A stretch of 64,000 nt of DNA from Euclidia mi (lineage: Eukaryota > Arthropoda > Insecta > Lepidoptera > Erebidae), in NCBI GenBank assembly GCA_944739405.2, contig OX123205.2, positions 38,460,475 through 38,524,474 of the forward strand, in the 5' to 3' direction. How positions within the stretch are numbered: position 1 is the stretch's first letter; every line of letters begins with the position of its first letter. The position numbers and the translations under genes were made by a program. Below the pieces are notes generated by a model. That model saw nothing but the letters and a program-made list of their open reading frames with translations. It did no database searches and was not told where the DNA came from. This document shows positions 32,750 through 43,413 of the stretch, in pieces.

Positions 32750-34641
32750 GAAGAAAATATTTTTATTTCGTATCTCCAAACAATAGGTACAGTTAACTAT
32801 ACAACAATAGCATATAGACAGTCGATTCGTGGAGACCAAATAAGGGACCTGTGTCAGCTCTTGTTGCAGTTGAACTGCAACACTGATATTCTCACAGGAC
32901 CTTTTAATTATTATAAACTATAAGTATATATAAATAATATATCTATACGAAACACTTTATGTCTAGGGATACATTAAACGAACTACAACAACTGACACAA
33001 TGTTTTTTTTGTAAACTAAGAGAACTAAAAACAAACAAAAAGACTAGGTACAATCTTTTTCAACAAATAAATACAGAAGTACAACATAACAAAATACATG
33101 AACAAGTCAACAGAGAATGTACACAATACTAACAACAAAACAATACAATAACACCAATTTATAAGCATGACAACCATATTTATATTAAACTTAAGTACGT
33201 TCTTAATTATCATTATCATACAGGTAGGCAATGGTGTCTCAGAGCTACAACAATAATTTTTGTTTCTTTAATAAAATTTCCTTTAACTTATTTCGGAAAG
33301 TATTTGTTACAGATTTCAGGCTTCGCAGAGGTGGCGGTAGGTCATTCCAACATTTGGTAGCCGAAAATCTGAAACATCCTCTGAAAGCAGAAGACCTGTG
33401 CTTCGAAGTCACCAAAAGATGTGAAGCGCCCCTTGTTCTGTATTGATTGAGATCGCGAGACCACGTCAGCTTTTTATAAAGGTACTCGGGCTTTTCATAT
33501 AAAACAATGCCAAAAAGTAAAGTTGCTAAATGTAGGTGCCTACGAGCAGACATCTTCATGAGGTTCCCACTGTTCAGAAATGGAGTGACATGGGTACGCG
33601 GTGGGATGTTATAACAGAATCGTGCGCAAGCGTTCTGTACTCTTTGGATTAAGTTTTGAGTCCTACGCAGTAAACATGGACCAAACACAGTATCTGCATA
33701 ATTAAGTTTGGACAGTATCAGAGTCTCGCAAAGCAATATACGTATATCGGTACTGAGATTTCGGCGAATTTGATATAGCAGCTTGAGACGGTAAAAACAG
33801 TTTTTGACAGACTCAAGTACATGCGTCTCAAAGTGCAGTTCACCGTCCATAACTAAACCTAAATTTCGAGCCTCGGTGACCTGTTCTATTGGGCTTCCAT
33901 CAACCATTAATACAGGATTTAAACCTTGTATCCTTTTGATGCATTCTTTAGAACCTAAAATCAAAAATTTGGATTTAGTAGGATTAAGTACTAATGAATT
34001 CTTTCTTGCCCAGTCCGATATCCTACCTAAATCTGCATTTGTTTTATCTACAGCATCATGAGTATCATTTGGGTGAAAAGATATACGTAATTGAAGATCA
34101 TCAGCATACATATGGAATTTAGTATTCTGGATGTGGTTGGTAACATCAGCACTGTACAATATGAAAAGGAGAGGGCCGAGAACTGATCCCTGAGGAACGC
34201 CCCGTGTCACCTGACAGCAAGAAGAATTGGCCTTGTTACCATCCCTACTATTATCCAGTTGGACGAATTGAGATCTGTCACTCAGATAACTATGGAACCA
34301 TTTTACCGCTGCTGAGTCACATCCATAGAAGGAAAGTTTAGCAAGGAGAAGGGAAATATTTATTGTTTCGAAAGCACGTGAGAAATCGAGTAGGGTAAGC
34401 AGGGTACCCATACCCTGGTCCCTCGCTTCCAAAATATCATCAACTATGTCAAGGAGAGTTGTTGTAGTGCTATGACCTTTGCGAAACCCTGACTGTCTTT
34501 GAGGTATTATGTTGTTGCTCTCAAGATACTTTCTTAACTGATTGCTCACCACTCTTTCCAGCACTTTAGACAAACAAGGAAGCAAGCTTATTGGTCTTAG
34601 ATCTTTAGGTGTGCTTGGATTAGGTATTTTTCTTATATATA
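32750..34641 (-). mobile_element. LINE B, 5'-truncated CR1/Jockey-type
   Basis: This minus-strand LINE starts inside its reverse transcriptase at 34641, beside a TA repeat. It runs through the ORF2 stop at 33245 and has ~500 bp of 3' untranslated DNA. It separates the two parts of LINE A and so inserted later. Confidence 0.75.
33245..34641 (-). pseudogene. LINE B ORF2, RT and C-terminus
   Basis: The frame is open for the whole retained length (about 465 codons). It begins KIPNPSTPKDLRPISLLP, which is mid-palm, so the endonuclease is missing. It carries FRKGHSTTTTLLDIVD, TLLDFSRAFETINISL with the first catalytic Asp, TRGVPQGSVLGPLLFILY, and MYADDLQLRI with the catalytic Asp pair. The C-terminal end has CWNDLPPPLRSLKSV, typical of the group. 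No stop or frameshift is seen. It is inactive because it is truncated and has no promoter, not because of point damage. Confidence 0.82.
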
Positions 34642-34699
34642 TATATTATCTGACGCGCTCGAGTAAATCCCGAAATCCCTTCTTGGGCTCCCCTACTAT

Positions 34700-35110
34700 A
34701 AGCTTTGTTCGACGCCAGTATTAAAAATTTCATTTTCAAGCAGCTGCCCTCTACAACGGCCGTTGCACTCCGATCGTCCGAGAGGCAGTTCTGTAGCTGG
34801 CAATCTTTTCACAGCTGGCAATTTGCATTTGAGACTCTTGAGGCAAAGATTTCGAGGCTCCATAGTATGAAAGCTTCAATAGAAGTGGCCTGTGACAGAC
34901 CCTGTCAAAAGCCTTGCCTATATCGAGGCTAACAATGAGAGTTGAGTTCCGTTCTCCAAGCTGCGTAAGATAGGTACATTAAAGTCCTTTAATGAAATAC
35001 CAGCTGAACGACCATGACGGAGGCCGAGGCCGCATAAAGAGTCTGTATTTAATATTCGCTTCATTACCTTGGAGAGCTGAGACGTATTAGCCTATAAGTT
35101 GACGGATCTG
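34700..35110 (-). pseudogene. LINE A, 5' RT fragment
   Basis: Minus-strand pieces read TYRPISVSALSKVMKRI, then LRHGRSAGISLKDF and a broken form of the LDIAKAFDRVWH block (seen as DRVCHRPLLLKLSYYG). These are the first conserved reverse transcriptase blocks of the LINE whose later part is at 31790-32320. Frameshifts are present. Confidence 0.62.
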
Positions 35111-35944
35111 ACTTGACTGATCTGGACGTAGCTGCAGGCATTGTCTAGTATATTATTCAAATCATGTTCAAATCAAATTCTTAGGTACCTAATAATCATT
35201 ATTAGACCCGCTAATTATATGACGTATACAAATCGCAAAAGTTTAAAATCGATTATTTAAATTAACAATAAATTAACTACATATTATCTGTATTTGATTT
35301 GTGTCATTTAATTACGACAATAGTAAAAATAAAATCGTTGAAAAAATCTGTTTATGTCACAAATTTTCTTCACGTTTTTGGGCATTTTTGTGTACCCGAG
35401 GGCCCCCAATTCTTCTGTGCCGGCCCTGATACTAACGGCTGGTCCCAATTCGATCTATTCAAGGATTTAGCTAGTAGAGTACTACATATTTGACTTATTT
35501 TGTATCGAGCTTATGTCAAATATGTATCTCTAGTAACCAAATCTTTTAAAGCAAAGAAATCACCAACATCATGCGCTATGTCTTTTTCTCTGGCTCCGGA
35601 TTCATATACGGTCCCGGTCCTAATATTAAATTTGATCTATTTATTGAGACTGGCCGTACAGTTAGTGTGCTCGGTGAATCTACCGTGCATTTAGCAACAT
35701 AAGCCGCTGGATAGGCACAACAGGGACATTTTGGTTACAATGTTTTCACGTTTTTGAAGCTTTTGATGTATAGTCATTAGTTTAGTTCGCGAGGGATTTG
35801 GTACCATAAAAGGTTTTAGCTGTATTTGTCGCTGATCCGCCTTTATCTATGGCAAAGCATTCTCTGTAGATCCATGTGTCAAAAATTACAGCCATTATAA
35901 TATAATTATGGTTAGAAGATCGCGTTAATTCCTGGGTAGTGAAA

Positions 35945-36200
35945 CGATTTGTATAAAAGTGGTTACGGCAAACCTCCCAAAAATGGACGGAGACTGTCCC
36001 CGCCTCTCACCATGCTCGAACACCACGTCGACTGGACCCCGACGGTGAAATACCTCGGCGTGACAATAGACCGTCGTCTCACGATGGCCCCACACGTCAA
36101 GAACGTTGTTGGCCAAGCGCGAACCACTCGAGCTCTCCTGCGCCCTGTCTAGACGTCCCGACTTCCCCTCCGTGCGAAGCTGGCCATCTACAACACTACT
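35945..36200 (+). pseudogene. Jockey-type LINE, thumb fragment
   Basis: The plus-strand frame reads GRRLSPPLTMLEHHVDW, then VKYLGVTIDRRLTMAPHVK and ARTTRALLRPV, a stop, and SRLPLRAKLAIYNTT. This is the conserved stretch after the catalytic core in Jockey-clade ORF2 proteins. Only ~80 codons remain. Confidence 0.72.
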
Positions 36201-36529
36201 AATGAAAATTTCCCAAGGAAACACTTAACACACGTACACTGCAGACCGAGGAGAAGATTGTCGATGTAGAAAAAGGATCGAGCAAGTTGCGATAAGCGAT
36301 GAAAGCTATGTGATATGATAAGCCTATCTGAGGACCGAAGACAGGGTGAGGATCAATAGTCCTCAATGCCGGTAAATTTATCTACAACCGGGCGCAACCA
36401 AAAATCACAAGGAGGTGCCCACCCGATGACGAGGTGGATATGCATGCGGATTTATCTTGAGCTAATAGGTACATAACTTCAAAATCCATTACACCGTTGA
36501 AATAAACGATTTCAACGCAATACTGATAT

Positions 36530-36590
36530 TTAAAATGCGAGAATACTGCAAGTGCACCTAGATAAGTTCAGACGATTCTACCAGAAATTA
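36530..36590 (+). pseudogene. Short RTE endonuclease relic
   Basis: KMREYCKCT, a stop, then ISSDDS parallels KKRECRMWTWISPDG of the RTE fragment at 7370-7425, and the DNA is alike (TGCGAGAATACTGCA). It ends just before the BEL/Pao insertion site. It is short, so the call is tentative. Confidence 0.35.
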
Positions 36591-36650
36591 CTATTGACTG
36601 CAGTTCCAATGAATCGTGCGCTTTTTTAATGTTTTTCTGACAATACCCAT

Positions 36651-37793
36651 TGTTCGCGACAGACATTAAAACTATGACAGTGAATAGTGTATTCGAAACC
36701 GCGAGTGAAAATCGTTAAAATCAGTGTTATCTAATCGTGCGGTACACCGGGTTCGGTTCCCGGACGTGTCAAAACGTTACAAAATAGCTAAAATAGTGTA
36801 AATGGTTAGATTGCTAATATACAACAACTATGTAATACATGAACATTAGTCTTAAACTTGTGCTAACTGTAGGGACCTGAGATATCGAATCATAAATAGC
36901 GTTATCAGTAGTGACAGATAAGAGTTAATGCTTCATAAAACAGCTGTTTGTTTACATATTCGTATTATAGTTTTATAAGTGTTTTTTAGCTTCATATAGA
37001 CTTGAAATCATGTCTAGATACCTTTTTATTGCTAGTTATTACCTTATATAGTTAAAATAAGCATAATAACAAACATTCGTATGTTTATCATAAAATTTGT
37101 TTACTTACGATAGTATTTACTTAAGAAATTCTGTAAATTTTTTATGCTTCAAAGTTATCATGTCATATGTTCGAATTGAATAAAGATATTTTCATGGTGT
37201 TTGTTTTAATAGATGCCCCATATAGTTGCACACAACGGCCTACCAAAATTATATATATAAATTTAGTATACGATAGTTTTTCAATAGAAAATATAGTGGG
37301 CGGGCCCTTGTGTGGCAGCATTTTTTGGGAGTTTTTATGGAATAACTTAGTGACGCTAATAGTTAGGTTTAGGTATACCAATAGATAGCACTTAATGAGA
37401 CCTATCTAACGATGTATAGAACATGTATGTATGCATAATAGAATCGAAACATACGTAACATTTGTACTGTTTTGTAAATAAAAATAAACGAAAGATTCCC
37501 TGTGCACGTGTTCGGTGCGATGGTCGTCGATAAGGTAAAGTTTCGAGGTACTTAACCGACCATGTATTCGGCCAGTTGTTGGCGTCAACCACCATCTTGT
37601 GACCTATGTAACCATCAAGCACCGCACAACTGAACAGCATCGCTCTCAACGTATGAAGATGTTTCATTTCTGAAGCCCTTACACATCGAAGCCATACAGT
37701 CCACACACATAGAAGAACACGCATCGTCGTAGGCACACGTCAGCAGCACACTGTAGCGGACTAGCAAAGGTTCGATTCCTGGCATCCGTTACA
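36651..37793 (+). repeat. BEL/Pao 5' LTR
   Basis: This 1,143-bp LTR carries two tRNA-like B-box words: CCGGGTTCGGTTCCCGG at 36747-36763 and GGTTCGATTCC near its 3' end (about 37770). AATAAA words occur in the second half. It lacks the three small insertions present in the 3' LTR. Confidence 0.92.
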
Positions 37794-37866
37794 TTTGTTG
37801 GTCCTATCGAAGCCGGATCGCCTGTTGCTGCAGCGACCATTTGTTGGTCGCTTCGAGCCGGATTGA
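37794..37866 (+). promoter_or_regulatory. Primer binding site, doubled, tRNA-Tyr-like
   Basis: TTTGTTGGTCCTATCGAAGC at 37794 and TTTGTTGGTCGCTTCGAGCC at ~37840 are similar. Each contains TGGTC followed by bases complementary to the 3' end of an insect tyrosine tRNA (the genuine complement is TGGTCCTTCGAGCCGGAT). The element therefore has two imperfect candidate primer sites ~46 bp apart. Confidence 0.6.
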
Positions 37867-37869
37867 AGA

Positions 37870-40800
37870 ATGCCTACGACGCGTTCAAGAGGTCGTGCTC
37901 CCGAGGTCGCCGGCCTAGTTCCAGTACCCCTGCCCGCGCCGCCGCTGCCCGCAACCCAGCCGCCGCGGTCGTCCGTCACGACGGGCCACCGCGATCGCCG
38001 TCGACAACAGTCGGGAGCGACGCGCCGCCGCCGGCCCCCCCCCCCGGCCCCGCGGGGAGGGACGAACGAAACATCACTCAAGACGCAAGGGAGCGAGCAG
38101 AGGTGCAGTCGAAAAATGAAGATGGCAAGGAAAGGACGTTGCAACCATCCGATAGATCGAGCGTTTGTACAGCGCAACATAGTATAATAGAAAATAGAGA
38201 TAGAAAGAAGCCAACAAGGGAACGCGACCAACGCTCAGCAGCTACGGGACGCTCCAATAGAAATGTGATGTTGGCTCGAGAAGAAGTTTTGAAGATAAAA
38301 CTACAGTTAGCACAGTTAGCACTACAGAAGGCTGAAGAAGAGGCGGACTCCGATGACTACGACGAGGATGGACAGTCGAAACAAGACTACGTACGTTCAT
38401 GGTTGGAAGAGGCTCCGGAACCCCAGCCCGGCCCCGAAGATATAGAAGTGATATCGGCGTCCACTAAGAAGAGGGACGTCGACGGGGCACAGAAGATAGA
38501 AGATGGACCGCCCTCACAGAACATGGACGTTCATCAACAGGGAGGTGATTCGCTGAAGCCGTTCATCACGGATCTCACCTCCGCGATCGCCGCGCTCGCC
38601 GATAGGAAGCCACCGGACACATCGATAGTTGCACCACACCCGGCGGTTTCGAAAGTCATCATGACGCTACCGACGTTCGGCGGCGCGCACACCGAGTGGC
38701 TGTCGTTCAAGGCGATATACGACACCACCAAAAATTTCTTCAACGACGTGGAGAATACAGCGAGACTGAGAAGAAGTCTCAAGGGAAGAGCGTTAGAAAC
38801 AGTTAGCTCTGAACTGATTGGGCATGCGCGACCAGATGAGATTATGAAGGAGTTGGAGCTGCAGTTCGGACGACCAGACTCGATCGCACAGGCAGAGACG
38901 GACAAGCTGAGGACCCTGCCACGCTGTAGCGAAGCACCTAAGGACATATGCGCGTTCGCGAGCAAGATTAGAAGCGGCGTCGTCACACTTCGTGCGTTGA
39001 AAAAGGAACACTACCTCATCAATGCGGAGCTAGTGCGCGTGTTGACCGAGAAGCTACCGAACTCGCTACGTGTGCAGTGGTACAAGACGTATACCGAGAA
39101 GTGCCAGTCGAAGCCGGACCTCAGCCGATTCAGTGACTTCGTGACAGAGTACGCGCGTTACTGTAGCGCGTTCGCGCCGGCTGAGAACATCACCGATGGG
39201 CCGCCAAGCAGACGTACCGTGCAGAGGACGTACACGGCGACGGCGACGGAGAAGCGAACGCATACGGACACGTCTAACGCGAAGTGCAGGATATGTGAAC
39301 GCGAAGGACACTACTCGTCGGCCTGCAGCACGTTTCGTAACGCCAACGCAGAGAAGAGATGGCAGCTAGCTAAGCGACATGGATTGTGTTTTCGCTGCTT
39401 ACGCATACGCCGAATAGAACACTCGTGCAAGCCCAAGAAGTGCGGTGTAGAGGGATGCCGCGCTACACACAACCAGTTGCTTCACTACGATAGAGGAGCC
39501 CATAGGACCGAAGACGTGAACATAGAAAAGCAAGAAACGGTCGCCAGTTCGTGCATACGTGCAAAGGCTCAAGCATACTTAAAGATAGTGCCCGTGCAGA
39601 TAGTCGGACCGGCGGGAGAGGCGTCTACGTTCGCCCTACTCGACGACGGAAGCACCGTATCGCTCATAGACGAAGACATAGCCAAGGAAGTCGGCGCGGA
39701 AGGGAACCTGGACCCGTTTACGATCCGTGCCATAGGCGATACGTCGATCGACATGCCAACGTCGCGACGCGTAGACATACAAATACGAGGAGCCGGCGCC
39801 GACAGCAAACAAGTGCCTTTGTGTGCACGCACCGTAGCCAGCCTACACCTGTCGCCGCAGAAGATCGCCGAAGAGGACCTGATAGACTGCAAACACCTCG
39901 AAGGCATCAAGAAGAAGCTGGTGTATGACATAGGCGTGCCAAAGGTGCTAATAGGACAAGACAACTGGCACCTGCTCATAGCGAACGCAGTACGAAGAGG
40001 ACCCAACGATCAACCGGTGGCGTCGCTTACGTCGCTGGGATGGGTGCTGCGCGGCGCACGGTCACGCACAATAGGAAACACCGTACACTACGTCAACGGA
40101 CTCGCCGCTCGACATGAAAACATAGATACGTCGTTCGAAGAATATTTCGCTTTCGGATCGCTCATACAGAACCCACGTCAACCGAACACGGACCCCAAGA
40201 AGCGGACAGTCGTGTCACGGCAACAATTAGAAGATAGACATATACAGACGGCTCTTCTGTGGAAACAAGAAGACATCGTCATGCCCGATAGTCAAGACGC
40301 AGCGAAGAGGCTCGCGTACATAGAAAACATAGAACAGAGAAACTCTCACACAGATATGAAGCCGGCTACGCGCTCACATATAGTTTCGAATAGAGGACAG
40401 GTGCACTCTCCCATAGTTTCGAAGGCCGTCGTTAAGCCTACCGTCGTTAAGACAATAGGGGAGCAGTGCGTTGCATCCTGCACAAATAGTCGCCCACCAC
40501 AGCGAATCATAGAAGCCGTACCGGACCCGTATAGTTTTCCCAAATGGAAAAGGCTCTTACGAGCGACAGCAAGAGTTCTACAATTTATAGCATTATGTAA
40601 GAAAACCGCAGAGAAGGTTCTATATAAAAGAACGCAGAAAAATAGACAGAAGGATCCAGATTCGCGTCACGTGACGAAGACGAAGCACAACATCAAGTCG
40701 GGCAGAGCGGCACCTCGTCCAGCCGACTCCCGAAACTTCGTGCTTCTCCCCGCTGAACACACCCGCGACGCTGAGGACCTTCTTGTGAAGGCGGGACAAG

Positions 40801-41018
40801 AGAACTCCTTTCGGCGCCGACCTTCGGGAGCTGCGGCGCGGAGGAGGTGTCGCCAGAGACAGCCGCCTGTATTCGTTACCCGTGGAGATGAACAACGGAA
40901 TGATCACTCTACGCAGTCGTATAACAGCTACAGAAGAAATCTCCGAACAGACAAAGAGACCGCCGATCTTAGACGGCGATCATCGCATTACACAGCTATA
41001 CATAGATTGGACGCATAG
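37870..41018 (+). CDS. Pao Gag-protease polyprotein with RT deletion
   Basis: The long frame is open from 37863 to 41018 but begins without ATG. The first ATG (37870, MPTTRSRGRAPEVAG) is in another frame, open to 38187, and a C-run at ~38036-38046 lies where the frames would have to switch. Gag occupies the first ~470 residues, with a DUF1759-type domain (LPTFGGAHTEWLSFKAIYD). A CCHC knuckle starts at residue 475 (CRICEREGHYSSAC), followed by the usual second Cys/His cluster. The aspartic protease has LLDDGSTVSLID near residue 594. At about residue 815 the frame reaches the start of the RT region (TALLWKQEDIVM) and then jumps to the linker before integrase (FPKWKRLLRATARVLQFI), so RT and RNase H are removed in frame. 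A one-base shift near 40815 moves the integrase into the next frame, and the last ~65 codons here are out-of-frame sequence. Confidence 0.85.
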
Positions 41019-42072
41019 AAAATTACATCACAGCGGTACAGAGTTGGTAATCAATGAAATACGCCAACACTATTGGATTCTTCGTCTGCGGCCGACTACA
41101 AAGAAAATAGTACATAGATGTCTACCATGCCGCATTAGAAAAACGCAGCCGCCTGAGCCAGCCACAGGGGACCATCCAAAGACGCGCCTTGCTCACCATC
41201 AGAGGCCCTTCACCTACACGGGTCTTGATTATTTCGGGCCGCTCTCCGTAACCGTCGGTAGACAGCGTCACAAACGTTATGTGGCACTGTTTACATGTCT
41301 CACTTCCAGGGCAGTACATCTGGAGGTCGCCGCCAGCCTGAGCGCCGACTCCGCAATCTTGGCGCTGCGCAGGTTCGCAGCGCGCCGAGGTTGCCCCGCA
41401 GAGATCTACTCGGACAACGGCACCAACATGCACGGTGCCGACCGAGAGATGAGAGACGCCGTCGCCGAGGAAGCGAGTCGCCGTGGCATCATATGGCGCT
41501 TCATCACCCCCTCAGCGCCATTCATGGGGGGCGCATGGGAGCGCCTCGTCAGGTGCGTGAAGACCGCCCTCTATACGGTCCTTCACGAGCGCCATCCGCA
41601 CGAAGAAGTCCTAGCTACACTACTGTGTGAGGTCGAGTACACAGTAAACAGTCGACCCCTCACACACGTCTCCGTCAACGCAGCAGACAGCGAGGCCATC
41701 ACCCCGAACCACATCCTGTTCGGTGGTTCTGCTCGCCTCCCTCCGCTGGGCGAGTTCAGCGAGGCTGACCTCAACAGCAGCAAGCACTGGCGGCGCGCCC
41801 AAATCCTCGCCGACATGTTCTGGCGCCGTTGGGTGCGCGAGTACCTACCCGAGCTGCAACACCGGCGGGAGCCCCATGGGTCCGGGCTCAACCTCGAGGT
41901 CGGCGACCCCGTCCTGATCGCCGACGGCCAACTCCCGCGCAACACCTGGCCGCGCGGTCGAGTTGTGGCTGTCTACCCGGGCGCCGACGGCGCCATACGC
42001 ACTGTCGAGGTGCGCACAGCAGCAGGCGTCCTCAAACGGCCGGCTAAGAAGCTGGTCCCCCTGCCCAAGTGA
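40815..42072 (+). pseudogene. Pao integrase, frameshifted from Gag
   Basis: This frame continues the polyprotein after a one-base shift at about 40815 (SRLYSLPVEMNNGMITLRSR is the normal lead-in). The first internal ATG is at 40882. It contains the integrase zinc finger (LHHSGTELV...CLPCR) and the DDE core: GLDYFGPLSV (Asp), IYSDNGTNMHG (Asp) and GGAWERLVRC (Glu). A C-terminal DUF5641-like domain (LEVGDPVLIADGQLPRNTWP) completes it, and it ends 75 bp before the 3' LTR. All three catalytic residues are present, so the integrase part itself looks intact. It could be made only by frameshifting or from the internal ATG. Confidence 0.82.
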
Positions 42073-42147
42073 CGAGGTGTCGCTCACCGGGTGCTCTGCA
42101 GCACCGCCACACGACGGGTCACGCGCGTTGCTGCACGGCGGGAGAGA

Positions 42148-43308
42148 TGTTCGCGACAGACATTAAAACTATGACAGTGAATAGTGTATTCGAAACCGCG
42201 AGTGAAAATCGTTAAAATCAGTGTTATCTAATCGTGCGGTACACCGGGTTCGGTTCCCGGACGTGTCAAAACGTTACAAAATAGCTAAAATAGTGTAAAT
42301 GGTTAGATTGCTAATATACAACAACTATGTAATACATGAACATTAGTCTTAAACTTGTGCTAACTGTAGGGACCTGAGATATCGAATCATAAATAGCGTT
42401 ATCAGTAGTGACAGATAAGAGTTAATGCTTCATAAAACAGCTGTTTGTTTACATATTCGTATTATAGTTTTATAAGTGTTTTTTAGCTTCATATAGACTT
42501 GAAATCATGTCTAGATACCTTTTTATTGCTAGTTATTACCTTATATAGTTAAAATAAGCATAATAACAAACATTCGTATGTTTATCATAAAATTTGTTTA
42601 CTTACGATAGTATTTACTTAAGAAATTCTGTAAATTTTTTATGCTTCAAAGTTATCATGTCATATGTTCGAATTGAATAAAGATATTTTCATGGTGTTTG
42701 TTTTAATAGATGCCCCATATAGTTGCACACAACGGCCTACCAAAATTATATATATAAATTTAGTATACGATAGTTTTTCAATAGAAAATATAGTGGGCGG
42801 GCCCTTGTGTGGCAGCATTTTTTGGGAGTTTTTATGGAATAACTTAGTGACGCTAATAGTTAGGTTTAGGTATTGTATACCAATAGATAGCACTTAATGA
42901 GACCTATCTAACGATGTATAGAACATGTATGTATGCATAATAGAATCGAAACATACGTAACATTTGTACTGTTTTGTAAATAAAAATAAACGAAAGATTC
43001 CCTGTGCACGTGTTCGGTGCGATGGTCGTCGATAAGGTAAAGTTTCGAGGTACTTAACCGACCATGTATTCGGCCAGTTGTTGGCGTCTCAACCACCATC
43101 TTGTGACCTATGTAACCATCAAGCACCGCACACCTGAACAGCATCGCTCTCAACGTATGAAGATGTTTCATTTCTGAAGCCCTTACACATCGAAGCCATA
43201 CAGTCCACACACATAGAAGAACACGCATCGTCGTAGGCACACGTCAGCAGCACACTACCAGCGCACTGTAGCGGACTAGCAAAGGTTCGATTCCTGGCAT
43301 CCGTTACA
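42148..43308 (+). repeat. BEL/Pao 3' LTR
   Basis: This 1,161-bp LTR is preceded by the purine stretch GGCGGGAGAGA. It is nearly identical to the 5' LTR. Differences are a 5-bp insertion near 42873, a 2-bp insertion near 43088, one substitution near 43132 and an 11-bp insertion near 43255. Confidence 0.92.
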
Positions 43309-43413
43309 CCCATGCTTCGGGTATTTTCCCGGGTAAATACCCGGTTTATTCCCAAACGGGAAAATACCTGGGTATTTACCCTTCTTACCCACCGCCCATC
43401 TCCCCTGGTAAGC

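Larger units (their letters stand above)
31126..35428. mobile_element. hAT element carrying LINE insertions
   Basis: The left end begins CAGTACCGTC and is rich in GGGCCC words. The right end finishes GTGCCGGCCCTG, which gives CAGGGCCGGCAC in reverse complement. ATACTAAC flanks both sides exactly (31118-31125 and 35429-35436), an 8-bp duplication as for hAT. The outer 3 bp of the ends match (CAG...CTG); further matching is partial. The interior contains two different LINEs, a MITE and a Helitron-like repeat, and I see no hAT transposase exon. Confidence 0.72.
36651..43308 (+). mobile_element. BEL/Pao element lacking reverse transcriptase
   Basis: The element is 6.66 kb, with 5' LTR 36651-37793 and 3' LTR 42148-43308. 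Both LTRs begin TGTTCGCGAC and end CATCCGTTACA. The duplication CCCAT flanks it (36646-36650 and 43309-43313), and 5 bp is usual for this superfamily. The LTRs differ by one clear substitution and three small insertions (5, 2 and 11 bp in the 3' LTR), so the insertion is young. Gag, protease and integrase are recognisable, but reverse transcriptase and RNase H are deleted. It landed in the right inverted repeat of the large hAT-type interval. Confidence 0.92.
30868..43391. mobile_element. hAT-type inverted-repeat interval with nested TEs
   Basis: A ~92-bp imperfect inverted repeat joins 30868-30960 to the right end, which is itself split (36635-36650 and 43314-43391) by the BEL/Pao insertion. 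Both arms carry TAAATACCC-type words, with CCCGAAGC close to the inner end. CCGCCCAT flanks both sides (30860-30867 and 43392-43399), an 8-bp duplication of hAT type. The 12.5 kb interior is almost wholly later insertions. No transposase of this element remains visible. Confidence 0.65.

Noticed and set aside
37761..38231. Minus-strand 156-codon frame and other frames opposite the Pao Gag region
   Set aside because: The region is GC-rich and Pro/Arg-coding on the plus strand, which opens several frames by composition. Domain evidence supports only the plus-strand Gag.
27797..43308. Possible endogenous retrovirus with envelope
   Set aside because: Neither LTR element has an envelope-like frame between integrase and the 3' LTR. 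Both are plain retrotransposon derivatives.
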